Positions 22,728-30,809 of a DNA stretch of 39,389 nt are shown here, in pieces. The notes beneath the pieces were generated by a model. That model was not told the origin of the DNA, searched no databases, and worked only from the letters and a program-made list of their open reading frames with translations. Source of the stretch: an uncultured Lachnospiraceae bacterium (GTDB taxonomy: Bacteria; Bacillota; Clostridia; Lachnospirales; Lachnospiraceae). Each line of letters begins with the position of its first letter. Position 1 is the stretch's first letter. Position numbers and translations under genes: made by a program. The stretch is taken from the NCBI GenBank assembly GCA_947566645.1, contig CANOKL010000041.1:1-39389 (forward strand), in the 5' to 3' direction.

Positions 22728-24008
22728 TTATTTCAGCAGTTTGTCTATGCTTACCAGTTTCACGCTCAACACAAAAATCTGTGCCGCCAGCTCCAGTTCC
22801 TCCACTGTCGGGAAGGATGGCGCGATCCTGATATTTCTGTCTCGTGGATCCTTTCCATACGGGAAGGTTGCGCCTGCTCCGGTCATGACAAGGCCTGCTT
22901 CTTTTGCTTTTGCCACAATCGCCTTTGCGCATCCGTCCAGTGAATCAAAGGAAATAAAATATCCTCCCAGTGGCTTTGTCCATGTTCCGATGCCTAGGCC
23001 GCCCAGCTCGCGCTCCAGGACTTCCTGCACCTTCTCGAACTTTGGACGGAGAATTGCGGCATGCTTTTTCATATGCTCGAACATCCCCTGCATATCTCCA
23101 AAAAATCTTACATGCCGGAGCTGGTTCAGCTTGTCGTGTCCGATTGTCTGGAACTGCATATATTTCTTTGCATCTGCAAGGTTTCCTCTGGAGGCTGCCA
23201 GTGCTGCAATGCCCGAGCCCGGGAAGGATACCTTGGAGGTGGAGATAAATTTTAGCACAATATCCGGATTGTCCGCCTTAATGCATTCATTTAATATTTC
23301 CAGGATCACGTCCTTCTTATCCTCATAGAGATGATGGATGGAATATGCATTATCCCAGAAAATACGGAAATCCTTCGCGGCAGGCTTCAGATGCGCAAAC
23401 CTTCTTACTGTTTCATCTGAATAGGAAACGCCTGTGGGATTCGAATATTTCGGTACGCACCAGATGCCCTTAATGGATGCATCTGAGGAAACCAGGCTCT
23501 CCACCATATCCATATCCGGTCCTGTCTCCAGGAGCGGTACATTAATCATCTCAATCCCGAAAAACTCTGTAATTGCAAAATGCCGGTCATATCCTGGTAC
23601 TGGACACAGGAATTTTACCTTGTTAAGCTTTGACCACGGGGTGCTCCCCATAAACCCATGAGTCATAGCCCGGGAAATTGTATCAAACATGACATTCAGG
23701 CTGGAATTTCCATAAATTAATATACTTCTCTCTGGAACTTCTGACATATCCGCCAACAGCTTCCTCGCATCAAAAATGCCATCCAAAATACCATAATTCC
23801 TACAGTCCACACCATCAGAGCTTACAAGATCACTGTCACCCTTCAGAACATCCATCAGACCGCAGCTTAAGTCAAGCTGTGCCTTCGACGGCTTTCCCCG
23901 TGACATATCCAGCTTAAGCCCTTTTGCCTTCACCTCTTTAAACTGTTTCTCCAGCTCCTTCTTAAGAGCCGCCAATTCCTCTTTCGTCAACTGACTGTAT
24001 GGTTTCAT
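22728..24008 (-). CDS. Aspartate aminotransferase, type Ic (class I/II PLP fold)
   Basis: 426 residues. The start LTKEELAALKKELEKQF and LDMSRGKPSKAQLDL are typical of the subgroup Ic aspartate aminotransferases known from Corynebacterium and many anaerobes. The PLP-binding Lys lies in FISTSKVSFPGSGIAAL, the aspartate/asparagine pair in VPKYSNPTGVSY and FRIFWDNAYSIHH, and a substrate-binding Arg in RNIRIAPSFP. It transfers amino groups between aspartate and 2-oxoglutarate, or a similar pair. It stands alone as a single gene, ended by a palindromic repeat. Confidence 0.88.
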   Translation of the reverse strand: MKPYSQLTKEELAALKKELEKQFKEVKAKGLKLDMSRGKPSKAQLDLSCGLMDVLKGDSDLVSSDGVDCRNYGILDGIFDARKLLADMSEVPERSILIYGNSSLNVMFDTISRAMTHGFMGSTPWSKLNKVKFLCPVPGYDRHFAITEFFGIEMINVPLLETGPDMDMVESLVSSDASIKGIWCVPKYSNPTGVSYSDETVRRFAHLKPAAKDFRIFWDNAYSIHHLYEDKKDVILEILNECIKADNPDIVLKFISTSKVSFPGSGIAALAASRGNLADAKKYMQFQTIGHDKLNQLRHVRFFGDMQGMFEHMKKHAAILRPKFEKVQEVLERELGGLGIGTWTKPLGGYFISFDSLDGCAKAIVAKAKEAGLVMTGAGATFPYGKDPRDRNIRIAPSFPTVEELELAAQIFVLSVKLVSIDKLLK

Positions 24009-24136
24009 CCCAGACTCCTCCTGCTTATTTTATTATTTACGCTCCTTGCGCACTTTATTACGGTCAGCTCATCTTTGCGCAGACCCATTGCATAGTTATA
24101 TTTCGTACCATATGATATTTTATTCAAAAACGCAGG

Positions 24137-24161
24137 AAAATGCAAGCAAAACTTGCATTTT
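24137..24161. terminator. Perfect 10-bp hairpin between the surface protein and the aminotransferase
   Basis: AAAATGCAAG-CAAAA-CTTGCATTTT. On the minus strand it lies about 120 bp past the surface-protein stop and after repeat copy 4. It is followed by CCTGCGTTTTTG, so it may terminate that gene. The T tract is interrupted. Confidence 0.5.
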
Positions 24162-24237
24162 CTTGTGTTTTAGCAGGAAAGAATGCGATTTTTTCGTTTT
24201 CTTATGCAATTTATATAAGGCAAACTCTCAATTGTAG

Positions 24238-24275
24238 TTGGGGACGGGGTAAAATTAATTTTACCCCGTCCCCAA
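24238..24275. repeat. Palindromic repeat, copy 4 (single unit, perfect 38-bp palindrome)
   Basis: A single unit with TTGGGGACGGGG, core TAAAATTAATTTTA, and the exact reverse complement. Every one of the 38 bases pairs. It lies 7 bp after the stop codon of the 1309-residue surface protein. Confidence 0.92.
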
Positions 24276-24282
24276 TTGGCGG

Positions 24283-27200
24283 TTATCTTCCGCCCGCACC
24301 ACCTCCGCCGCCTCCGCCTGAGGAGGCTCCAATCCATTTTCCATCTACGAATCCATATGAAGCGCCAGCTCCGTTCATGGAATCGGATTTGTTACCTAAC
24401 TGTATCCGCACTCCGTGTGCATGATTCAGAGGAATTGTCAGTGTCTGAATCGTTGAAGGCTTCAGAGGGTACTCAAGGGATGGTTCTGTCTCTCCATCTA
24501 GAAAGACATATGCAGTTGTCTGGTACGTCCGTGCAGAATTGGTTGTCAGTCCTACGGTCACTTCGAGGTCGGAAAAATGTCCATCTGTGTTGAAGACTGC
24601 AAAACCGCCTCCACTGGTATTTAGGGCAAAACCTGTATTATATTCTACCCCTGCTACACTTATAATATTGTCATCGGACTCCTTGTATACAGCGCATGAA
24701 TCATATAAGAATGGCGGGCAGAGCGTCATGAAATCCGCGTTCCAGTCTGCGTTTTCGAAGGGGTCCTTTGTGATGACAGTACCCTGGGCGCCATCCAGCC
24801 CATACCATACGCCTTCTACAAAACCATATTTTGCATGTGCCCAGTTGGATACGCCTCCCCGTTCCATTTTGAAGACAGCAGTGTTAGCATAATTAAAATC
24901 AATGGTATATTCCTTGCTGGCGGCCTTTGGATCCATTGGTATTGTCTGGTTTGGTTCGTCTGCCCCGTCCAGGTAAACCTTCAGAGTGGCAGTCAGTACA
25001 CTTGATGTGTCCACATGACCGATACGGACCTTAAGCTGGCTGTATTTTCTGCCCAGATTCCAGTAGGCGTAAGTATTCGGACTTCCCGCGTCGCCGCCGT
25101 CCAGGAAAAAGCCGATATCATATTCCACGCCTGATATTTTCATAGAACCCTTTCCGTCCCCGATAAAGGACTCTCCGTGATATCCGTCATATTTCCATGG
25201 CTGGCACACATCAAGCCAGTTTTTATCACGGAGCGGTGTCAGGCAGAATGTTTTCTCTACATCACTGTTAAAATCAATGGTCTCTATCAGCGGTTCGAAT
25301 TTGTCCTTGGTTATCAGAACCACATATTCCTTACGTTTCATCCCCTTGATATTGTAGGAGCCGTCTGCCTCGCTTGTTCCTGTAAAATCAGGGGTGAATT
25401 TTGAGAGGATCGCTTCGGTATAGTTTTTTGTGTTCTCGTCAAGCTTGTCCTTCTCATAAATCTTGAATGCTGCGCCAGGAAGCAGTTCCGTCTCGGTTGA
25501 CCCAAGCTTTTTAAACCGGGAGGTTGTCCCCCACAGACTGTATTTAGGAAAATCCAGTTTTACATCCAGGAATTTTATCTCTTTAGAGTCTGATTTTTCA
25601 AAGCCTAGGTTGATATCTCCTCCCAACACCTTGACTATGGCTGAAAGGGTCAGTTTCAGATCATAGCCCACTCTTATCCCGGCTCCCAGTGTAAGCGAGG
25701 CCCGTAGTCCGGGGGGATTGTCCCGGTGCAGGCTTTCATCCGTTACCCCGAGTCTGACAGCCAGCTTCCCTTCGAATTCGGCTTTTGCGGACGTGAAGGC
25801 TTCAAGATAAATGTCAGCTGGCACAATTCCCATATACATGACGCCTGCCATTGCCCCGAGCGCCACTTCGGATTCAGCGGTAGTTCTGCCGTCCAGGGTC
25901 ACAACCGGGCCGGGTTTCGCATAATCATCTCTGCCTCTTCTTTCATTTGAGTATGTTTCAAGCTTGTAGCCTCCGCCCAGATTCATCGTCTGGTCAGGTT
26001 TGACAGGACTATCGTATTTTATATTACTGTATTTGCTGTTGTACAGATTGAGTCCCTGTTCTGTATAAGTGGTGCAGTCAAGGTTCAGTGATATGTCGCC
26101 GGATATTTTTCCGTCCAGATCCATATACAGCGCTGCAAATGCAACGGGGCTGACCAGTGTCTTGGCGATAAAGGTATCCATATGCCCTAAAACAGCAGTA
26201 TCTATATCTACTAATGGCTGCAGATGAATGCCTACGATGCCGATCAGAATACGGTTATCCATATCAATGCCGCTGAGCGTAATGCCCATGTACTCGCATT
26301 CATTTTTAAATTCACCGTTTGCTGCCGCTACGATATCCGTAATGCTCAGGGACTCTTCATCCTTATCCTCTTCCTTTTTTCCTTGCCCAAGAGGCACCGT
26401 CAGCTTAAGATTCGTCCTGGAGGTGTGGCTTTCATTAAAGCGGATCTGCTGAGGAAGCAGTGTTTTCCATTCAATCTTCGTATCTGCGCGCATATCATCT
26501 ATTCCCACAGAGCCGCTGAGAATAAGCTGGTCCTTCGTGTCCGGATCCATATCTTTGTCAAACAGAATGATATTGCTGAAATCCATTCCGAAGGAAATGG
26601 AGTTTCCAGAAAGGTCAACCTTAGGGTTCAGATTTACAGAAAAGCCTGCCGGAAATGCCTGTCTGCTATATTTTTTGCTGGAAGCTCTTGCTTTTGTCTG
26701 ACCGGAAATGCTTGCCATATCTGCCGGGGTGACAGTAAAGGCAACCGGATTCTTCTGATCGATCTGTGAAGCCTCTATGCATCCTTCACCCTGGAACAAA
26801 TCTGAGAAATCGGGCTTGCGGAATGTAACGGTTGCCTTAGAGCCAGCTGTTTCATAGGAAACCAGTACGCCGGTAAAGCCGGTTGGGAGCCGTTCCTCTG
26901 ATGGTATGTAGATAATGTCTCCCTTTTTATATGTCCCATTTTTCAGTTTTTTAACCAGCTGTGAGCCAGTATCTGTTGTTATGTCAATATAGGTCTGGGG
27001 TATGGAAGACCCGCCTATATTTTCTGTCTTTTCCGTATATTCGATATCTTCAATGCGATTCACGAAATCCTTTGAATCCGGTTCCTCCAGGCCAATCACG
27101 TTTTCTCCGACTGTAACCTTTGTGGAATAGCGGACTATAGTCAGATTTTTCTTTGCTGTAGTTCCGTCTGTACCCTCTGCGGTAACGATCAGCGTGCTTG

Positions 27201-28212
27201 TTCCGGTTCCTGGCTTCAGCGTAGCAGAGAACTTGTCAGAAACAGGAAGCGTGCCCTTTGCCTTCTGTAGATTTGTACTGTCACGCAAGTCATAGGAAAG
27301 CTTTGCAAGCTCCGTTTTCTCACAGGTAACTGTACCGGTAATTACAACAGATTCCTCACTGACAGTTAGCGACTGGTATGTGTTCCCTCCGCCCGCAGCT
27401 TCCAAAGATTCGATTCCTTCATTTGTAAACACAATATCAATCTTTGCACCGGGATTTTTCTTAGGAAGATCAGCAACCGTTACCTTACAGGAATATTTTT
27501 TTCGATTGCAGACCACAGAGATCACAGCCTGTCCTGCAGCTTTGGCAGTCACAACACCCTTACTGCTGACCGTGGCAACCTTGTTGTCCGAAGAAATCCA
27601 TTTAAGCGTGCCGAAGGAATTGGAGAGGGACAGGGCCAGCGTCTCTCCCGCCTTCAGATCTGCCTCAGCCTTATTCAGCTTCCGGGGTGCAACAGTAATC
27701 TTGCAGGAATAGGCTTTCTTTCCGGCTTTTGCTTTGATCGTCGCCTTTCCGCTCTTTTTAGCAGTAACTTTTCCTTTTTTAGACACAGAAGCCACTGCCT
27801 TATTGCTGCTTGACCACTTGACGCCGCCTTTTACTCCGCTTAATTTCAAAGAAAGCGTCTCTTTTGCTTCAAGACCAGCCGATTTATAATTCAGACCAGC
27901 CTTAGATTTTACCGTAACCTTGCAGACCAGCTTCTTTTTGCCGATCTTTGCGGTGATCTTTACATTCCCCGCTTTTTTGGCAGTTACAGTTCCCTTTTTG
28001 GACACAGAAGCCACCTTTTTGTTACTACTGGACCATTTAACCTTTCCTGATGCATTCTTCACCTTTAAAGTCTTCTTTTTCCCAACATCCAGGGTTAGCT
28101 TTGTCTTGCTAAGCTTCGGTGATGCAGCATCAGCAGTGATGGCAGCAGCCGGTGAAAACAGGCCCAGCACCAGGCTGATCAGAATTAGCCATACTGTAAT
28201 TTTTCTTCTCAT
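24283..28212 (-). CDS. Large secreted Big_2 surface protein with C-terminal carbohydrate-binding-like domains
   Basis: 1309 residues. A signal peptide (ITVWLILISLVLGLFSPAAA, probable cut after ITADA) is followed by three Ig-like Big_2 repeats (about 30-245), each with a lysine-rich VKWSSSNK(K/A)VASVS pattern. A long middle part with no family I recognise contains amphipathic beta-type sequence (about 250-1000). A short prealbumin-like domain follows (about 955-1015, DGSYNIKGMKRKEYVVLITK). Near the C-terminus are two NPCBM-like modules (about 1035-1150 and 1180-1290), each with a 'GVEY..GF.L' opening and a 'VYLDG..EP' strand; NPCBM domains bind glycans. The protein ends in a Gly-rich run and Arg, with no LPxTG sortase motif. 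It is probably secreted and loosely attached to the wall. Stop is 7 bp from repeat copy 4. Confidence 0.82.
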   Translation of the reverse strand: MRRKITVWLILISLVLGLFSPAAAITADAASPKLSKTKLTLDVGKKKTLKVKNASGKVKWSSSNKKVASVSKKGTVTAKKAGNVKITAKIGKKKLVCKVTVKSKAGLNYKSAGLEAKETLSLKLSGVKGGVKWSSSNKAVASVSKKGKVTAKKSGKATIKAKAGKKAYSCKITVAPRKLNKAEADLKAGETLALSLSNSFGTLKWISSDNKVATVSSKGVVTAKAAGQAVISVVCNRKKYSCKVTVADLPKKNPGAKIDIVFTNEGIESLEAAGGGNTYQSLTVSEESVVITGTVTCEKTELAKLSYDLRDSTNLQKAKGTLPVSDKFSATLKPGTGTSTLIVTAEGTDGTTAKKNLTIVRYSTKVTVGENVIGLEEPDSKDFVNRIEDIEYTEKTENIGGSSIPQTYIDITTDTGSQLVKKLKNGTYKKGDIIYIPSEERLPTGFTGVLVSYETAGSKATVTFRKPDFSDLFQGEGCIEASQIDQKNPVAFTVTPADMASISGQTKARASSKKYSRQAFPAGFSVNLNPKVDLSGNSISFGMDFSNIILFDKDMDPDTKDQLILSGSVGIDDMRADTKIEWKTLLPQQIRFNESHTSRTNLKLTVPLGQGKKEEDKDEESLSITDIVAAANGEFKNECEYMGITLSGIDMDNRILIGIVGIHLQPLVDIDTAVLGHMDTFIAKTLVSPVAFAALYMDLDGKISGDISLNLDCTTYTEQGLNLYNSKYSNIKYDSPVKPDQTMNLGGGYKLETYSNERRGRDDYAKPGPVVTLDGRTTAESEVALGAMAGVMYMGIVPADIYLEAFTSAKAEFEGKLAVRLGVTDESLHRDNPPGLRASLTLGAGIRVGYDLKLTLSAIVKVLGGDINLGFEKSDSKEIKFLDVKLDFPKYSLWGTTSRFKKLGSTETELLPGAAFKIYEKDKLDENTKNYTEAILSKFTPDFTGTSEADGSYNIKGMKRKEYVVLITKDKFEPLIETIDFNSDVEKTFCLTPLRDKNWLDVCQPWKYDGYHGESFIGDGKGSMKISGVEYDIGFFLDGGDAGSPNTYAYWNLGRKYSQLKVRIGHVDTSSVLTATLKVYLDGADEPNQTIPMDPKAASKEYTIDFNYANTAVFKMERGGVSNWAHAKYGFVEGVWYGLDGAQGTVITKDPFENADWNADFMTLCPPFLYDSCAVYKESDDNIISVAGVEYNTGFALNTSGGGFAVFNTDGHFSDLEVTVGLTTNSARTYQTTAYVFLDGETEPSLEYPLKPSTIQTLTIPLNHAHGVRIQLGNKSDSMNGAGASYGFVDGKWIGASSGGGGGGGAGGR

Positions 28213-28303
28213 ACTTTCACTCCTCTTTCATTATAATAAATGCATGTGTCAAGTTTACCATAATATGGGAGGATACGCTACAAGAAATTGTTGAAATTGC
28301 GAA

Positions 28304-28384
28304 TTGGGGACGGGGTAAAATTAAAAATGCCCCGTCCCTACTTCAATCTGGGACGGGGCATTTTTAATTTTACCCCGTCCCCAA
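28304..28384. repeat. Palindromic repeat, copy 5 (perfect inverted pair)
   Basis: The left 35 bases and the right 35 bases are exact reverse complements around an 11-base spacer (TACTTCAATCT, reverse AGATTGAAGTA). The right edge touches the TAA stop codon of the ThrE-like gene at 28385. Confidence 0.93.
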
Positions 28385-29620
28385 TTAGCTGCTTTTGCCA
28401 ATATGGTAGTCTGTCTTGAGTATGTACATGATACTTCTGGATACCACGTCTACAATCAGAAATCCGAATGCAATGGCCAGGCATGTCTCCAGCAGTATGA
28501 TCATCTCACTGGTTGCCAGGCTGCTGTCACTTGTCACGCACCCGAACATCATATAATAAAGGTTTGGTCCCGGAATCAGCGGAAATACGGATGCTGTGAG
28601 GAAGATGGTGGACGGCGCCTTGTTGATTCTGGACATGATAAATGCATAAAATCCTACGAATACTGCTGCGATCAGTGTTGCCCGGAAATTTCCAAGCTTC
28701 ATGGCATCCGCTACGATGTAGATTCCCCATGTAAAGAAGGCTCCGATTCCGGAGTATACAACCTGGCGTCCCCGGATCTTAAACCACATTGCAAATCCGA
28801 TACATGCAATTGTACAGGAAATCAGCTGGATCGGTATATTGTGATTCAGTATGAATCCATCTGATGATGTTCCGTCAAGCATCAGTATGGCAACGGCAAT
28901 CCCAAATGCAATCCCTGCCGCGCCGAGCACGGAATTCATAATATGCAGGGAGCCGGAGATAAAATCTCTTTGCAGAAGATCCCGGATTCCGTTCGTAACG
29001 CCCAGTCCACTGATCAGGAGCATAACGATTCCGATCATAACCCGGTCTGGATGGCTGCCTATACCTGCCCGCATGGCTGCCAGTATGATCAGCTCTGAGA
29101 GAAATGAGAGGATCATATTGTAGATCAGCAGGTTGCTTTCTCTTTTCCCGAGCCAGTCTCCGACAACTACAATCATCAGGGATACAATCACTGCCACCAG
29201 CGCATCTGTAAAATTACATCCAAAAAATACCGCAAATCCGGTTCCGCCCATAATTCCTGCAAAATACTTTACTGCCGGATGCTGCTTCTCTCTTGACATG
29301 ACCTCAAGGAATTTCTCACGGAACTCCTTCTCATCCGGCGTGTGGGAACACACATACCTGGATAAGTTATTCAGATAATCCAGGCGGTCAAAGTCAATAT
29401 CCGTTGATTCTATCTGCCGGATCTGTGTAATAATGTCTCCTTCCGGCGTCTCGACTGTAATCTGAAGATTGCTTGGAATGGCATATACATCATACCGCTT
29501 AAATCCATAGCTTCTGCACATCCTGTACAGGCTGTCCTCCAGCCTGAAATTCTCTGCGCCGCTTTTTAGCATCTCCTCTCCCACATCAAGAATATTCTGT
29601 ACAATCCTGTTATAGTCCAT
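28385..29620 (-). CDS. Threonine/serine exporter family protein (ThrE-like, full-length fusion)
   Basis: 411 residues. The N-terminal half is the soluble and membrane part of the ThrE family: LDVGEEMLKSGAENFRLEDS, then YAIPSNLQITVETPEGDI. It is followed by about ten hydrophobic segments, with the GGTGFAVFFGCNFTDALVAV helix. The C-terminal half matches the second module, including FPLIPGPNLYYMMFGCVTSD. Many Firmicutes split these halves into two genes; here both are in one chain. The family exports Thr and Ser, though close relatives may carry other small acids. Ribosome-binding site GAGGTG is upstream. Confidence 0.85.
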   Translation of the reverse strand: MDYNRIVQNILDVGEEMLKSGAENFRLEDSLYRMCRSYGFKRYDVYAIPSNLQITVETPEGDIITQIRQIESTDIDFDRLDYLNNLSRYVCSHTPDEKEFREKFLEVMSREKQHPAVKYFAGIMGGTGFAVFFGCNFTDALVAVIVSLMIVVVGDWLGKRESNLLIYNMILSFLSELIILAAMRAGIGSHPDRVMIGIVMLLISGLGVTNGIRDLLQRDFISGSLHIMNSVLGAAGIAFGIAVAILMLDGTSSDGFILNHNIPIQLISCTIACIGFAMWFKIRGRQVVYSGIGAFFTWGIYIVADAMKLGNFRATLIAAVFVGFYAFIMSRINKAPSTIFLTASVFPLIPGPNLYYMMFGCVTSDSSLATSEMIILLETCLAIAFGFLIVDVVSRSIMYILKTDYHIGKSS

Positions 29621-29741
29621 AATCAGCCACCTCAGTCTTTCACATCATGCTATATGCAGATTGCTCTGCATTTGTTTCTTCTTTCAACCCTCGTATCATC
29701 ATATCATCAATTCCCCATAAGTCAACAGATTTTTTCATGTT

Positions 29742-29770
29742 TTGCCAAAATCTTTTTTCTATAGTATAAT
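29742..29770 (+). promoter_or_regulatory. Promoter of the LUD-domain gene
   Basis: TTGCCA (29742-29747) and TATAAT (29765-29770) with exactly 17 bases between them, about 39 bp before the ATG at 29809. Confidence 0.8.
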
Positions 29771-29808
29771 CAATCTCATAAAATATGAAAAAGTGGGAGG
29801 ATGCATGT

Positions 29809-30447
29809 ATGAACCAGAACAGAGTGAAAAGAAATGAACTTCTTGGAGAGCAGATCATCAAAAATCTGAAGACACGGAATATGGAAGGCTTTTATGCCGC
29901 GACAAAGGAGGAAGCGCTTAAAAAGGCGCTGGCGCTGATCCCTGAAGGCTCCACCGTTTCCTGGGGCGGTTCTATGTCCATTCAGGAAATCGGCCTTAAA
30001 GATGCCATCTGCCAGGGTAATTACAGGGAATATAACCGGGAGGATGCCAGGACACCGGAGGAGAAGCGCAGTGTGGAGCTTGCCACATATGACTGTGACT
30101 TTTTCCTGACCAGTGCAAATGCGGTATCTGAGGATGGGGTGCTTGTAAACATAGACGGTAATGCGAACCGGGTGTCTGCTATTGCGTATGGCCCGAGGAA
30201 TGTTCTTATGATCGTCGGCATGAACAAGGTCGTAAAGGATCTTGATTCTGCTCTCTCCCGCGCAAGAAATGAAGCTGCCCCCATCAATGCCCAGCGTTTC
30301 GGCCTGGATACACCGTGTTCTAAGACCGGCGCATGCTTTGACTGTAAGATGCCTGATACGATCTGCTGCCAGTTTTTAATCACCAGGTATTCAAAACATC
30401 CAGGAAGAATAAAAATTATATTTGTCGGCGAAGAATTAGGATTTTAG
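29809..30447 (+). CDS. LUD-domain protein (lactate utilisation YkgG/LutC type)
   Basis: 212 residues from ATG at 29809, 8 bases after GGGAGG; an earlier ATG at 29785 has no such site. It carries the LUD pattern: KTRNMEGFYAATKEEAL, then STVSWGGSMSIQEIGL, FFLTSANAVSEDGVLVNIDG and VLMIVGMNKVVKD. Near the C-terminus four Cys (CSKTGACFDCKMPDTICC) may bind metal. LutC-like proteins act with iron-sulphur partners in lactate oxidation, but none is next to it here. Single-gene LUD proteins of this kind are frequent in Clostridia with unknown substrate. Confidence 0.85.
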   Translation: MNQNRVKRNELLGEQIIKNLKTRNMEGFYAATKEEALKKALALIPEGSTVSWGGSMSIQEIGLKDAICQGNYREYNREDARTPEEKRSVELATYDCDFFLTSANAVSEDGVLVNIDGNANRVSAIAYGPRNVLMIVGMNKVVKDLDSALSRARNEAAPINAQRFGLDTPCSKTGACFDCKMPDTICCQFLITRYSKHPGRIKIIFVGEELGF

Positions 30448-30449
30448 TA

Positions 30450-30478
30450 TTGACTTATCCCCGGACATTTGCTATAAT
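30450..30478 (+). promoter_or_regulatory. Promoter of the tRNA-Cys gene
   Basis: TTGACT (30450-30455) and TATAAT (30473-30478) separated by 17 bases, 29 bp before the tRNA. The -35 box begins within 5 bp of the stop codon of the LUD gene. Confidence 0.85.
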
Positions 30479-30507
30479 AAGCAAGTGTCCGAAAGGAAAA
30501 GAGAAAT

Positions 30508-30579
30508 GGCGCAGTAGCCAAGTGGTAAGGCATGGGTCTGCAACACCCTGATTCACCGGTTCAAATCCGGTCTGCGCCT
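30508..30579 (+). tRNA. tRNA-Cys (anticodon GCA)
   Basis: A 72-nt cloverleaf: acceptor GGCGCAG/CTGCGCC, D arm around GCCAAGTGGTAAGGC, anticodon stem TGGGT/ACCCT with loop CTGCAAC (GCA at 30540-30542), T arm CCGGT-TCAAATC-CGGTC?-type with TTCAAAT. The discriminator base is T, the identity base of tRNA-Cys. CCA is not encoded. Confidence 0.95.
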
Positions 30580-30584
30580 CTTAG

Positions 30585-30621
30585 AAAAGCCCGGAAATTC
30601 AAGATTTCCGAGGCTTTTTTT
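30585..30621 (+). terminator. Intrinsic terminator of tRNA-Cys
   Basis: AAAGCC and CGGAAAT pair with ATTTCCG and GGCTTT (one bulged A), loop TCAAG, then seven T. It is a strong terminator directly after the tRNA. Confidence 0.9.
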
Positions 30622-30746
30622 ATTTTCAAAATCACTCTAAAATGAATGAAAAGTCTCCGCACGCTTACAGAATAAGCTCATAGTTTCCCTTTTACTACTT
30701 TATATACAGGAATATAGAATTTATCCAGTACTTCCAAAATTTTTTT

Positions 30747-30776
30747 TGTAGAAATTCTACATGGCTTCATTATAAT
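30747..30776 (+). promoter_or_regulatory. Promoter and operator-like inverted repeat of the mannosidase operon
   Basis: TATAAT (30771-30776) is preceded by a perfect inverted repeat TGTAGAA-A-TTCTACA (30747-30761) in the place of the -35 box. The -35 match itself is weak (TTGTAG at 19-base spacing), which suits a promoter that needs an activator such as the AraC-type regulator encoded downstream. Confidence 0.55.
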
Positions 30777-30809
30777 AAAATGTAGCAAAGGAATTAGGAG
30801 GAAGCAAAT

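Noticed and set aside
22626..22943. Reading frame of 105 residues on the plus strand over repeat copy 3
   Set aside because: It is antisense to the aminotransferase gene and its start lies in the repeat; no ribosome-binding site.
14332..28384. G-quadruplex as the reason for the GGGGACGGGG tracts
   Set aside because: Each unit has only two G tracts on a strand, and those are paired with matching C tracts in near-perfect palindromes. Hairpin formation explains the pattern better, including the inverted pairs.
14332..28384. CRISPR array from the repeated GGGGACGGGG sequences
   Set aside because: The copies are kilobases apart, self-complementary and next to different genes, without regular spacers or cas genes.
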